DNA from: Actinomycetes bacterium
GTDB lineage: Bacteria; Actinomycetota; Actinomycetes; Propionibacteriales; Nocardioidaceae
Assembly: GCA_023252095.1 (NCBI GenBank)
Contig: JAHEXN010000062.1
Location: 1-13,231, forward strand
DNA: 13,231 nucleotides
Reading direction: 5' to 3'
Translations under genes and position numbers: made by a program
In this document: positions 1 through 6,243 of the stretch, one piece after another
Position numbering within the stretch: the stretch's first letter is position 1
How the letters are laid out: each line of letters starts with the position of its first letter
Notes under the pieces: generated by a model
What the model saw: the letters and a program-made list of their open reading frames with translations, nothing else
Told to the model about the DNA's origin: nothing
Databases searched by the model: none

Positions 1-882
1 AGCCAGCGAGGCCGTGAACAAGGCCGCCATGGCGCCGAGGACCGTGAGGCCCTGGCGGCGCGAGCCGATCATCGTGCCGAACGTGCGCGTTAGGGCCACC
101 GGCACCAGCAGCATCAGGAAGATCTGCAGCAGGTTCGAGAACGGCGTGGGGTTCTCGAACGGGTGCGCCGAGTTGGCGTTGAAGAAACCTCCGCCGTTCG
201 TGCCAAGCTGCTTGATCGCCTCCTGGCTCGCGACCGGTCCACCCGGCACGACCTGGCTGCCACCGGTGACGGTCGTGATGGTCTGGTCCGCGAAGCTCTG
301 GACCACCCCCTGCGTGAGGAGGAGGACGGCACCGACGACCGCCACCGGCAGCAGGATCCGGCCGGTCACGCGCACGAGGTCGACCCAGAAGTTGCCGACC
401 GTGCCGGACCGCGAGGCGAGGAAGCCCCGGACGAGAGCCACCGCGACGCAGATGCCGACGGCGGCCGAGAGGAAGTTCTGCACCGCGAGCCCGGCCATCT
501 GGGCCGTGAACCCGAGTGTGGACTCGCCCGCGTAGGACTGCCAGTTCGTGTTCGTCACGAACGAGATCGCCGTGTTGACCGCCATGTCCCACGGCATGCC
601 GGGCAGGCCCCGCGAGAACGGCAGGTGCTGCTGGCCCATCAGGATCGCGACCAGCACGAGGATGCTGACGCCTGAGAAGGCCAGGACGCTCGTGGCGTAC
701 GACCGGGCGCTCTGCTGCGCCTCGGGGTCGACCCCGACGAGTCGGTACAGCGCGCGCTCGGGACGCGCGTGGCGCGTGCCGGTCACGACGCGGGCCATGT
801 GGTCACCGAACGGCTTCCAGGCGAGGGCCAGGATTCCGACGAGGGCCGCGATCGTCAGCAGGCCCGAGAGGGTGTCGTTCAT
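1..882 (-). CDS. kdpA: Potassium-transporting ATPase subunit KdpA (C-terminal part outside window)
   Basis: This is the K+-selective, channel-like subunit of the P-type ATPase KdpFABC in the cytoplasmic membrane, used for high-affinity K+ uptake. The first 294 residues are present; the family is about 550-560 long, so nearly half is missing past base 1. Two selectivity-filter loops are visible: TNTNWQ at residues 110-115, and GTNGGG at 227-232 followed by the KdpA hallmark FFNANSAHPFEN (233-244). Several hydrophobic membrane segments are clear, for example residues 5-21, 67-82 and 176-190. The ATG at 880-882 is preceded by a GAGGCG ribosome-binding site that overlaps the kdpF stop codon, which suggests translational coupling. 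kdpB and kdpC should lie beyond base 1. The identification is secure from the motifs. Confidence 0.97.
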   Translation of the reverse strand, partial: MNDTLSGLLTIAALVGILALAWKPFGDHMARVVTGTRHARPERALYRLVGVDPEAQQSARSYATSVLAFSGVSILVLVAILMGQQHLPFSRGLPGMPWDMAVNTAISFVTNTNWQSYAGESTLGFTAQMAGLAVQNFLSAAVGICVAVALVRGFLASRSGTVGNFWVDLVRVTGRILLPVAVVGAVLLLTQGVVQSFADQTITTVTGGSQVVPGGPVASQEAIKQLGTNGGGFFNANSAHPFENPTPFSNLLQIFLMLLVPVALTRTFGTMIGSRRQGLTVLGAMAALFTASLA

Positions 883-889
883 GCCCGCC

Positions 890-979
890 TCAGAACCGGT
901 CCGCCAGGACCAGCGCGACGAGCAGGTACACGATCAGGGCGCCGGCGAGGACCAGCCAGAGCGCGGAGGAAAGTTCCAT
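890..979 (-). CDS. kdpF: KdpF small membrane subunit (29 aa)
   Basis: This is a 29-residue single-span hydrophobic peptide starting MELSSALWLVLAG and ending LVLADRF. It lies 7 bp upstream of kdpA on the same strand. KdpF is known as a roughly 29-residue lipid-like stabiliser of the KdpFABC complex, so both size and position fit exactly. It is easily missed by gene callers. The frame is open further upstream, but the extension (…RVCDEC) is not hydrophobic and the ATG at 977-979 gives the canonical length. No strong Shine-Dalgarno sequence precedes it (only GATGAG). The operator-like repeats at 1019-1056 lie about 40 bp upstream. Confidence 0.92.
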   Translation of the reverse strand: MELSSALWLVLAGALIVYLLVALVLADRF

Positions 980-1018
980 GCACTCATCGCACACCCGGTC
1001 GAGCCCGGATCGGCCCGT

Positions 1019-1056
1019 GCTGACGCAGCCTTGACCCGTCTTGACGCGATCTTGAC
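1019..1056 (-). promoter_or_regulatory. Candidate KdpE/OmpR-family operator: four phased hexamers
   Basis: Read on the minus strand, hexamers GTCAAG, GTCAAG, GTCAAG and GTCAGC begin at forward positions 1051, 1040, 1030 and 1019, spaced 11, 10 and 11 bp. That is one per helical turn. Tandem direct repeats with this period are typical of OmpR/PhoB-class response regulators. KdpE, the K+-responsive regulator of kdp operons, belongs to that class. The site sits just upstream of kdpF and after the stop of the neighbouring gene. Assignment to KdpE is inferred from position and geometry. Confidence 0.5.
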
Positions 1057-1058
1057 GG

Positions 1059-1565
1059 TCAGTCGCGCGCGACGGTGCGCCCTGCGAACGCCGCGAGGCG
1101 CTCGTACGCGTTGGCACCCTCGGGCGCCGGCTGCTCGGGCTCGAACGCGCCGACCCGCTGCTCCGGCCCGAGGTTCTCGAGCATGAAGGCGTGACCGATC
1201 TCCGCGACGGCGGGATCGAGGTCGTCGGTGGCCTGCCCCAGGGCGGTGGCGAGGTCCCACGTGTGGACCGCGAGCTCGGCGGCCGGCAGGCCCAGCTGAT
1301 CGTCAGCGGCCGCCGCGAGAAGGTCGGCGCCGCGACGGCGGAACTCCGCCAGGGAGTCGTCGTGGTGCACGACCGGGGCGCTCCAGTCGACCTCCGCGCC
1401 CTGGACCATCTGCGTCAGACCGCCCGTGGTGTGGAGGACGTGGTCGACGAGGTCGCGCACGACCCACTCCGAGCACGGCGTGGGCGTGTCCTCGTCGTCG
1501 GTGCTGACCGAGGAGATCAACGACTCGAGCTGGAAGACGGCGGTCGTGAGCGTGGCGCTGGTCAT
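1059..1565 (-). CDS. TIGR03086-type metal-binding protein (DinB / mycothiol-dependent maleylpyruvate isomerase-like)
   Basis: This 168-residue protein has the actinobacterial DinB/MDMPI fold signature. An early T-P-C-S-E-W segment (residues 28-34) leads into DLVDHV with His42. An E-x3-H pair (Glu97, His101) lies in AELAVHTWDLA. Together these give the His-Glu-His metal triad known from mycothiol maleylpyruvate isomerase. The C-terminus ERLAAFAGRTV matches the usual end of the TIGR03086 group. Members are thought to bind a divalent metal and in some cases use mycothiol; the substrate here is unknown. The ATG at 1563-1565 is the only sensible start and lacks a good Shine-Dalgarno sequence. The gene stands alone, divergent from the malyl-CoA lyase genes and followed by the kdp control region. 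Confidence 0.82.
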   Translation of the reverse strand: MTSATLTTAVFQLESLISSVSTDDEDTPTPCSEWVVRDLVDHVLHTTGGLTQMVQGAEVDWSAPVVHHDDSLAEFRRRGADLLAAAADDQLGLPAAELAVHTWDLATALGQATDDLDPAVAEIGHAFMLENLGPEQRVGAFEPEQPAPEGANAYERLAAFAGRTVARD

Positions 1566-1587
1566 GGGGTCAGTAGACGCCCCAGCA

Positions 1588-1615
1588 CCGACACGATCAA
1601 TAGTCCCGGCATACT
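1588..1615 (+). promoter_or_regulatory. Possible sigma-A promoter for the malyl-CoA lyase pair
   Basis: CCGACA (1588-1593) and CATACT (1610-1615), separated by 16 bp, resemble -35 and -10 boxes. They lie in the divergent gap before the GTG at 1649. A transcript would start near 1622 and include the GAAAGGGA Shine-Dalgarno at 1637-1644. The match is partial and no experiment is visible. Confidence 0.3.
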
Positions 1616-1648
1616 GACCCTCGACGTGACGCCTCCGAAAGGGACCCC

Positions 1649-2698
1649 GTGCGCAATCCCCGTGCCTTCCTCCGACCCCTCGCCGTCGGCGCTCCCGCGC
1701 CCGTGTCGGAGGTGCCGTTCCGGCCCAGCCGGATGATCCACTTCTTCGACCCGAGCAACGAGAAGATGGCCGCCAAGGTGCCGGACATCGCCGCCAAGGT
1801 CGACATCATCCTCGGCAACCTCGAGGACGCGGTGAAGACCGAGAAGAAGGAGGCCGCCCGCCTCGGCCTGGTCGAGATCGCGAAGAAGACCGACTTCGGC
1901 GACACGCAGCTGTGGGTGCGCGTCAACAGCCTGGACTCCCCCTGGGTCCTCGACGACCTCACGACGCTCGTGACCGAGATCGGCGACAAGCTCGACGTCA
2001 TCATGGTCCCGAAGGTCGAGGGCGCCCAGGACATCCACTACGTCGACCGCCTGCTCGCGCAGCTCGAGGCCAAGGGCAACGTCCAGAAGCCGCTGCTCGT
2101 GCACGCGATCCTCGAGACCGCGCTCGGCGTCACCAACGTGGAGGAGATCGCGGCGGCCAGCCCGCGCATGCAGGGCATCAGCCTCGGTCCGGCCGACCTG
2201 GCCGCCTCGCGCCGCATGAAGACGACCCGCGTCGGCGGCGGCCACCCCGGCTACCTCGTGCGCCAGGACCCCACGGGCGACGACCTCAACGAGGGCCGCG
2301 CGACCTACCAGCAGGACCTCTGGCACTACACGATCGCCCGCATGGTCGACGCGTGCGCCGCGAACGACATCCTCCCGTTCTACGGGCCGTTCGGCGACAT
2401 CTTGGACGTCGTGGCGTGCGAGGACCAGTTCCGCAACGCGTTCCTGCTGGGCTGCGTCGGCGCCTGGAGCCTGCACCCCGTGCAGATCGACATCGCCAAG
2501 AAGGTGTTCTCGCCCTCCAAGGAGGACGTCGAGCATGCCAAGACCGTCGTCGAGGCGATGGGCGACGGCTCCGGTGCCGTCATGATCAACGGCAAGATGG
2601 AGGACGACGCGTCCTGCAAGCAGTGCCTCGTGATGCTCGACCTGGCCCGTGAGCTGGCCGAGCGCGACCCTGAGCTGAAGGAGCTGTACGACCTGTGA
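1649..2698 (+). CDS. mcl: L-malyl-CoA / beta-methylmalyl-CoA lyase (Chloroflexus-type HpcH/CitE family)
   Basis: This 349-residue aldolase-type lyase should cleave (S)-malyl-CoA to acetyl-CoA and glyoxylate, and beta-methylmalyl-CoA to propionyl-CoA and glyoxylate, reversibly and with Mg2+. Motifs visible are GNLEDA (56-61), WVRVN with substrate-binding Arg91, LETALG with metal ligand Glu156, SLGPADLAASRRMKTTR with Asp183, QQDLWHYTIARMVDA (221-235), YGPFGD (245-250) and GAWSLHP (271-277). Length, the N-terminal PLAVGAP…PSRMIHFF segment and the C-terminal DGSGAVMINGKM…DDA segment agree with the 348-residue Chloroflexus aurantiacus enzyme as I remember it. They set it apart from shorter CitE proteins. 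The GTG at 1649 has AAAGGGA just upstream. The TGA overlaps the next start codon (GTGA). Such lyases serve the ethylmalonyl-CoA pathway or the 3-hydroxypropionate bicycle; which applies here cannot be seen. Confidence 0.88.
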   Translation: MRNPRAFLRPLAVGAPAPVSEVPFRPSRMIHFFDPSNEKMAAKVPDIAAKVDIILGNLEDAVKTEKKEAARLGLVEIAKKTDFGDTQLWVRVNSLDSPWVLDDLTTLVTEIGDKLDVIMVPKVEGAQDIHYVDRLLAQLEAKGNVQKPLLVHAILETALGVTNVEEIAAASPRMQGISLGPADLAASRRMKTTRVGGGHPGYLVRQDPTGDDLNEGRATYQQDLWHYTIARMVDACAANDILPFYGPFGDILDVVACEDQFRNAFLLGCVGAWSLHPVQIDIAKKVFSPSKEDVEHAKTVVEAMGDGSGAVMINGKMEDDASCKQCLVMLDLARELAERDPELKELYDL

Positions 2699-3585
2699 GC
2701 ACGCCTGAGATCCGCCCCCGCCGCTCGGTCCTGTACATGCCGGGCGCCAACGAGCGCGCCCTGGAGAAGGCCAAGACGATCGACGCCGACGCGCTGATCC
2801 TCGACCTCGAGGACTCCGTCTCCCCCGACGCCAAGGAGGACGGCCGCGCCAACGTGGTCGCCGCCGTTCGCTCGGGTGAGTACGGGCACCGCGAGCTCGC
2901 GATCCGCGTCAACTCGATCGGCACGCAGTGGCACGACGACGACGTGAAGGCCGCCTCCGAGGCCGGCCCAGACGCGATCCTCGTGCCCAAGGTCGAGTCG
3001 GCCGAGCAGGTGCACGCGCTCGTCGCGGCCATGGAGGCCGCTGGCGCGCCCGAGCACACCCAGCTGTGGGCCATGATCGAGACGCCCCGCGCACTCCTGC
3101 ACGCCGAGGAGATCGCGGCGGCCCACGAACGGCTGACCGTCATCGTGATGGGCACCAACGACGTCGTCAACGAGACGTACGGCCTGCACGTGCCGGGGCG
3201 CAACGCGGTCGTGCTGACCTCGCTGGCCTGGACGCTCCTCGCGGTGCGCGCGGCCGGCAAGGTCATCATCGACGGCGTCTACAACGACGTGAAGGACCCC
3301 GAGGGCTTCGAGGCCGAGGCGCGCCAGGGCCGCGAGATGGGCTTCGACGGCAAGACGCTGATCCACCCCTCGCAGGTCGAGCCGGCCAACGTCGCGTTCA
3401 GCCCGTCGGAGGCCGACGTCGAGCGGGCGGAGGGCATGATCGCCGCGTTCGAGGAGGCCGCCCGGGAGAAGAAGGGCGTGGCCACCTACAAGAACAAGAT
3501 GATCGAGGAGCTGCACATCCGCGACGCGAAGCGCATCCTCGCCTTCAGCGAGGCGCTCCAGGGCCGCGGCACTTCCGCCGGCTGA
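2695..3585 (+). CDS. CitE-like CoA-ester lyase or (S)-malyl-CoA thioesterase
   Basis: This 296-residue HpcH/HpaI aldolase–citrate lyase beta family protein carries RRSVLYMPGANERALEKA (9-26), ILDLEDSV (35-42), IRVNSIGT with Arg71, AMIETPRAL with metal ligand Glu129, MGTNDVV with Asp156, and the CitE hallmark GFDGKTLIHPSQVEPAN (216-232). The GTG start overlaps the stop of the upstream malyl-CoA lyase in GTGA, so translation is coupled. No citD or citF partner is nearby, so a role in citrate lyase is unlikely. Paralogues of this size include (S)-malyl-CoA thioesterase (Mcl2), citramalyl-CoA lyase and other beta-hydroxyacyl-CoA lyases. Pairing with Mcl favours the thioesterase, which would release malate and make the first reaction irreversible. 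That choice is inference; the family assignment is firm. Its stop codon lies inside a hairpin arm. Confidence 0.82.
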   Translation: MSTPEIRPRRSVLYMPGANERALEKAKTIDADALILDLEDSVSPDAKEDGRANVVAAVRSGEYGHRELAIRVNSIGTQWHDDDVKAASEAGPDAILVPKVESAEQVHALVAAMEAAGAPEHTQLWAMIETPRALLHAEEIAAAHERLTVIVMGTNDVVNETYGLHVPGRNAVVLTSLAWTLLAVRAAGKVIIDGVYNDVKDPEGFEAEARQGREMGFDGKTLIHPSQVEPANVAFSPSEADVERAEGMIAAFEEAAREKKGVATYKNKMIEELHIRDAKRILAFSEALQGRGTSAG

Positions 3586-3625
3586 GGTGCGCCCTTCGAG
3601 GCTCCTCGTTCCTCGTCGCACCTCA
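3583..3625. repeat. REP-like palindromic repeat, copy 1, overlapping a stop codon
   Basis: Perfect 9-bp arms TGAGGTGCG (3583-3591) and CGCACCTCA (3617-3625) enclose a second stem, CGAGG (3597-3601) with CCTCG (3611-3615). The left arm contains the TGA of the upstream CoA-lyase gene. Within it, TTCGAGGCTC (3595-3604) and TCGCACCTCA (3616-3625) recur exactly in the second element at 3685-3720. There is no T-tract, so termination by the simple intrinsic mechanism is uncertain. Confidence 0.75.
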
Positions 3626-3645
3626 GGAACCGGGCTCGCAGCGCT

Positions 3646-3720
3646 CGAGCCTCGAAGCCACGGCCGCTCCCACGCCGACGAGGTTTCGAGGCTCGCGCCG
3701 CAGGCGGCACTCGCACCTCA
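3646..3720. repeat. REP-like palindromic repeats, inverted and direct copies
   Basis: CGAGCCTCGAA (3646-3656) is the perfect inverse of TTCGAGGCTCG (3685-3695). The right-hand unit 3680-3719 folds on itself: GAGGT/ACCTC outside, CGAG/CTCG in the middle, and GCCGC-AG-GCGGC (3697-3708) at the tip. With the copy at 3583-3625 this makes a three-unit cluster in the 165-bp gap between two convergent genes. The sequence resembles an intergenic repeat I recall as common in Nocardioides-type genomes. Confidence 0.75.
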
Positions 3721-3750
3721 ACCAGCGGGTGGGCGGAGCCCCGGGATGGG

Positions 3751-4848
3751 TCAGGCAGTCAGCCGCTCGGCGGCGGCGGCGATGCGCTCGTCGGTCGCCG
3801 TGAAGGCGATGCGCACGTGCTGGGCGCCGGCCGGGCCGTAGAACTCGCCCGGGGCGGCCAGGATGCCGCGCTCGGCGAGCCAGTCGATCGTGTCGCGACA
3901 CGGCTCGCCCCGGCTGGCCCACAGGTACAGCGCGCCCTCGGAGTGGTCGATCGCGAACCCCGCGGCCTCGAGGGCGGCCCGCAGCTGCAGACGGCGGCGG
4001 ACGTAGCGCTCGCGTTGCTCCAGGACGTGCGCGTCGTCGCCCAGCGTGGCCGCGAGAGCAGCCTGCACCGGCGTGGGCACCATGAAGCCGAGGTGCTTGC
4101 GCACGGCCAGCAGCTCGCCCACGACCGCGGGGTCGCCCGAGAGAAACGCTGCCCGGTAGCCGGCCAGGTTGGAGCGCTTCGACGTCGAGTGCAGCGCGAT
4201 CAGGCCCGTCAGGTCACCGCCGCTGACGTCGGGGTGCAGCACCGACACCGCCGGGGCGTCCCACGCGAAGTCGAGGTAGCACTCGTCGGACACCACGAGA
4301 ACGCCGCGCTCGCGTGCCCAGTCGACGACCTTGCGCAGGTGATCGACCCCGAGGATCCGGCCGCTCGGGTTGGCGGGTGAGTTCAGGTACAGGAGCTTCG
4401 GCGTACGGGGCCCGATCGCGACGGTCGAGTCCGCGGCCAGCACGTCGCAGCCGGCGTATCGGGCGCCCACCTCGTAGGTCGGGTACGCGAGCTCGGGGAA
4501 GACCACGAGGTCGCCGGCGCCGAGGCCGAGCTGGTTCGGCAGGTTGGCGATGAGCTCCTTCGAGCCGATCGTCATGAGCACCTGGTCGCGCGTGATCGAC
4601 GCGGCGCCTGTGGCTCGGGCGACCCAGGCCGCCACGGCGTCGCGGACGTCATCCGGGCCGGCCACCGTCGGGTAGCCGTGGGCGTCGACGGCGGCCGTCA
4701 GGGCCTCCCTGGCCACCTGCGGCACCGGGTCGACCGGCGTGCCGATCGACAGGTCGACGATGCCGCCGGCGTGCGCCGCGGCACGGGCCTTCGCTGCCGT
4801 GAGCGTGTCCCAGGGAAAGTCGGGGAAGCGCGCCGAGACGCGGGCCAC
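3751..4848 (-). CDS. dapC: Succinyldiaminopimelate transaminase (DapC)
   Basis: This 365-residue fold-type I PLP aminotransferase is the actinobacterial DapC type. It makes N-succinyl-LL-diaminopimelate using glutamate, for lysine and peptidoglycan DAP synthesis in the cytosol. The N-terminus MARVSARFPDFPWDTL is characteristic of the group. PLP-site motifs are NSPANPSG (156-163), SDECY with Asp188, STSKR with Schiff-base Lys224, and HVRIAF with substrate-carboxylate Arg346. The open frame extends to 4986, but that extension is Arg-rich and lies inside the ferredoxin gene. The GTG at 4846-4848, 5 bp after the ferredoxin stop and with AGGG upstream, gives the family length. The ferredoxin–dapC pair is conserved in actinobacteria (Rv1177–Rv1178 in M. 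tuberculosis, from memory). A related aminotransferase with other substrates is possible but less likely. Confidence 0.87.
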   Translation of the reverse strand: MARVSARFPDFPWDTLTAAKARAAAHAGGIVDLSIGTPVDPVPQVAREALTAAVDAHGYPTVAGPDDVRDAVAAWVARATGAASITRDQVLMTIGSKELIANLPNQLGLGAGDLVVFPELAYPTYEVGARYAGCDVLAADSTVAIGPRTPKLLYLNSPANPSGRILGVDHLRKVVDWARERGVLVVSDECYLDFAWDAPAVSVLHPDVSGGDLTGLIALHSTSKRSNLAGYRAAFLSGDPAVVGELLAVRKHLGFMVPTPVQAALAATLGDDAHVLEQRERYVRRRLQLRAALEAAGFAIDHSEGALYLWASRGEPCRDTIDWLAERGILAAPGEFYGPAGAQHVRIAFTATDERIAAAAERLTA

Positions 4849-4853
4849 GGGGG

Positions 4854-5177
4854 TCAGCCCTGGTTCTGGGGCGGCAGCTCCGCGATGATCGGGTGATCCA
4901 GGTCGATCACACCGAGCTTCGCGGCGCCTCCGGGTGAGCCGAGCTCGTCGAAGAAGTGCACGTTCGCGTCGTAGTACGAGGCCCACTCCTCCGGGGTGTC
5001 GTCCTCGTAGAAGATCGCCTCCGGCGGGCAGACCGGCTCACACGCACCGCAGTCGACGCACTCGTCGGGGTGGATGTAGAGCATGCGCTTGCCCTCGTAG
5101 ATGCAGTCGACCGGACACTCGTCGACGCACGCGCGGTCCTTGACGTCCACGCACGGCTGGGCGATCACATACGTCAC
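4854..5177 (-). CDS. fdxA: 7Fe ferredoxin ([3Fe-4S][4Fe-4S])
   Basis: This 107-residue cytosolic electron carrier has cysteines at 9, 17, 21, 25, 40, 43, 46 and 50. By comparison with Azotobacter ferredoxin I, Cys9, 17 and 50 should hold a [3Fe-4S] cluster and Cys21, 40, 43 and 46 a [4Fe-4S] cluster, with Cys25 free. The position that would complete a second CxxC is Val12, as expected for a 3Fe site. The tail of about 50 residues (EEWASYYDANVHFFDELG…) is typical of actinobacterial FdxA/FdxC. The GTG at 5175-5177 is fixed by AAGGAG 8 nt upstream and the usual MTYVIAQPCVDVKDRAC start. dapC follows after 5 bp, so the two are probably co-transcribed. The physiological partner, possibly a cytochrome P450 or oxidoreductase, is not in the window. 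Confidence 0.95.
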   Translation of the reverse strand: MTYVIAQPCVDVKDRACVDECPVDCIYEGKRMLYIHPDECVDCGACEPVCPPEAIFYEDDTPEEWASYYDANVHFFDELGSPGGAAKLGVIDLDHPIIAELPPQNQG

Positions 5178-5185
5178 TGCTCTGA

Positions 5186-5191
5186 CTCCTT
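5186..5191 (-). promoter_or_regulatory. Strong Shine-Dalgarno of the ferredoxin gene
   Basis: Read on the minus strand this is AAGGAG, 8 nt before the GTG at 5177. It is the best ribosome-binding site in the window and settles the start of the ferredoxin. Confidence 0.85.
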
Positions 5192-5209
5192 GTCGAAGGT
5201 CCGCACACC

Positions 5210-5215
5210 AGTATC
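5210..5215 (-). promoter_or_regulatory. Possible -10 box of the ferredoxin–dapC operon
   Basis: GATACT on the minus strand resembles TATAAT. It would start transcription near 5203, leaving a leader of about 25 nt that contains the AAGGAG. No clear -35 box is visible. It shares a 76-bp divergent gap with the GNAT gene promoter. Confidence 0.35.
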
Positions 5216-5241
5216 GCGGCTCGCGGGCACTGCCCACACGT

Positions 5242-5247
5242 TAGGTT
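5242..5247 (+). promoter_or_regulatory. Candidate leaderless -10 box of the GNAT gene
   Basis: TAGGTT fits TANNNT and ends 6 nt before the ATG at 5254. Transcription would begin at or next to the A of the start codon. No Shine-Dalgarno sequence is present. Leaderless mRNAs with this spacing are common in actinobacteria. Confidence 0.45.
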
Positions 5248-5253
5248 CGCCTC

Positions 5254-6192
5254 ATGGACACCAGCCCCGTCCGGCCACCCGGGAAGGACGTCGTCGGACG
5301 CCGCGTCAGCGTACGGCACCGCACTCCCGACGGCGCCGCCACCGACGTCGTCGGCCGCCTCCTGGACGCCGGGGAGTCCCTGCGGCTCGAGCGTCGGGAC
5401 GGCTCCGTGGCCACGGTCGACGCGGCCACCGTCATCATCTGGCGCCTCGTCCCCGACCGTCCCGTGCGGGCCCGACGCGCCACCGCGACGCCGGTCGACC
5501 AGCTCGCGCGGATCATGGCGCGCGGGTGGCCCGCGATCGAGTCGGAGCCGCTCGGGGAGTGGATCATGCGCGCCTCGAGCGGGTTCACGAAACGTGCGAA
5601 CTCGGTGGCGGCCTTCGGTGATCCCGGTGTCAGCACGGACGCGGCCCTCGACCAGGTGCTGGCGTACTACGCCGACCGCGACCTGCGCCCGCTCGTCAAC
5701 CTCGAGGCAGGCGGCCCGTGGGAGGCCCCCCTCGCCGAGCGCGGCTGGACGCCCGTCGACGGCGGCGACACCACGGTGCTCGTCGCCCAGCTCGACCGCC
5801 GGTGGCCGCTCGACGCCGAGGCCGACGTCGCACGGGATCCCGACGACACTTGGCTCGCGGCCTACGTCTCCCCGGGTGAGTCCGTCGACGTGGCGCGCCA
5901 GGTCATGGGCGCCACGCCGACGGCGGCCCACGTGAGTCTCGACGGGGCGATCGCCCGCGTCGTCGTGACGGGCGAGTGGGCCGGGCTGAGCGCCCTGTGG
6001 GTGCCCGAGGACCAACGTCGCCGCGGCCTGGCTCGACGCCTCGTGACGACGTCCCTGGGCTGGGCCGTCGAGCAGGGCGCCGACAAGGCCTACCTGCAGG
6101 TCGTCACGGGCAACGACCCCGCCGAGCGGCTGTACCGCACGTTCGGGTTCGTCGACCACCACGAGTACCGGTACCTGACGCTCACATCATGA
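5254..6192 (+). CDS. GNAT-family N-acetyltransferase with N-terminal SH3/Tudor-like domain
   Basis: This 312-residue protein should transfer an acetyl group from acetyl-CoA; the acceptor is unknown. Residues about 12-65 (VVGRRVSVRHRTPDG…VDAATVIIWRLVP) look like a small beta-barrel domain. A linker with GEWIMRASSGFTKRANSV (101-118) is shared with a known actinobacterial group that includes M. tuberculosis Rv0428c, as I recall. The C-terminal GNAT core has the acetyl-CoA loop QRRRGLARRLV (254-264) after LSALWVPED, and the terminal NDPAERLYRTFGFVDHHEYRY (287-307) seen in many GNATs. The ATG at 5254 follows a TAGGTT box with no Shine-Dalgarno sequence. It is divergent from the ferredoxin operon. 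Family membership is firm, function open. Confidence 0.85.
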   Translation: MDTSPVRPPGKDVVGRRVSVRHRTPDGAATDVVGRLLDAGESLRLERRDGSVATVDAATVIIWRLVPDRPVRARRATATPVDQLARIMARGWPAIESEPLGEWIMRASSGFTKRANSVAAFGDPGVSTDAALDQVLAYYADRDLRPLVNLEAGGPWEAPLAERGWTPVDGGDTTVLVAQLDRRWPLDAEADVARDPDDTWLAAYVSPGESVDVARQVMGATPTAAHVSLDGAIARVVVTGEWAGLSALWVPEDQRRRGLARRLVTTSLGWAVEQGADKAYLQVVTGNDPAERLYRTFGFVDHHEYRYLTLTS

Positions 6193-6230
6193 GCACAGCC
6201 GGCGCCCGGAGATGGTCCAGGCTCGCTGCC

Positions 6231-6236
6231 TAGCGT
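6231..6236 (+). promoter_or_regulatory. Candidate leaderless -10 box of the dioxygenase gene
   Basis: TAGCGT fits TANNNT and ends 7 nt before the ATG at 6244. The 51-bp gap after the GNAT gene has no Shine-Dalgarno sequence next to this start. The dioxygenase may therefore have its own leaderless transcript. Confidence 0.35.
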
Positions 6237-6243
6237 CGACCTC

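Noticed and set aside
1031..1056. TTGAC repeats on the plus strand as -35 boxes
   Set aside because: No gene starts downstream on the plus strand in this gap, while the minus-strand reading gives phased direct repeats properly placed for kdpF.
2695..3585. Second CoA lyase as the citrate lyase beta subunit CitE
   Set aside because: No citC, citD, citF or citG neighbours; actinobacterial CitE-like proteins usually act alone on other CoA esters.
1562..3621. Long minus-strand open frames opposite the two CoA-lyase genes (324 and 413 codons)
   Set aside because: Low-complexity Arg/Val/Leu/Asp composition, no motifs, and both genes on the plus strand have complete catalytic signatures and a coupled start.
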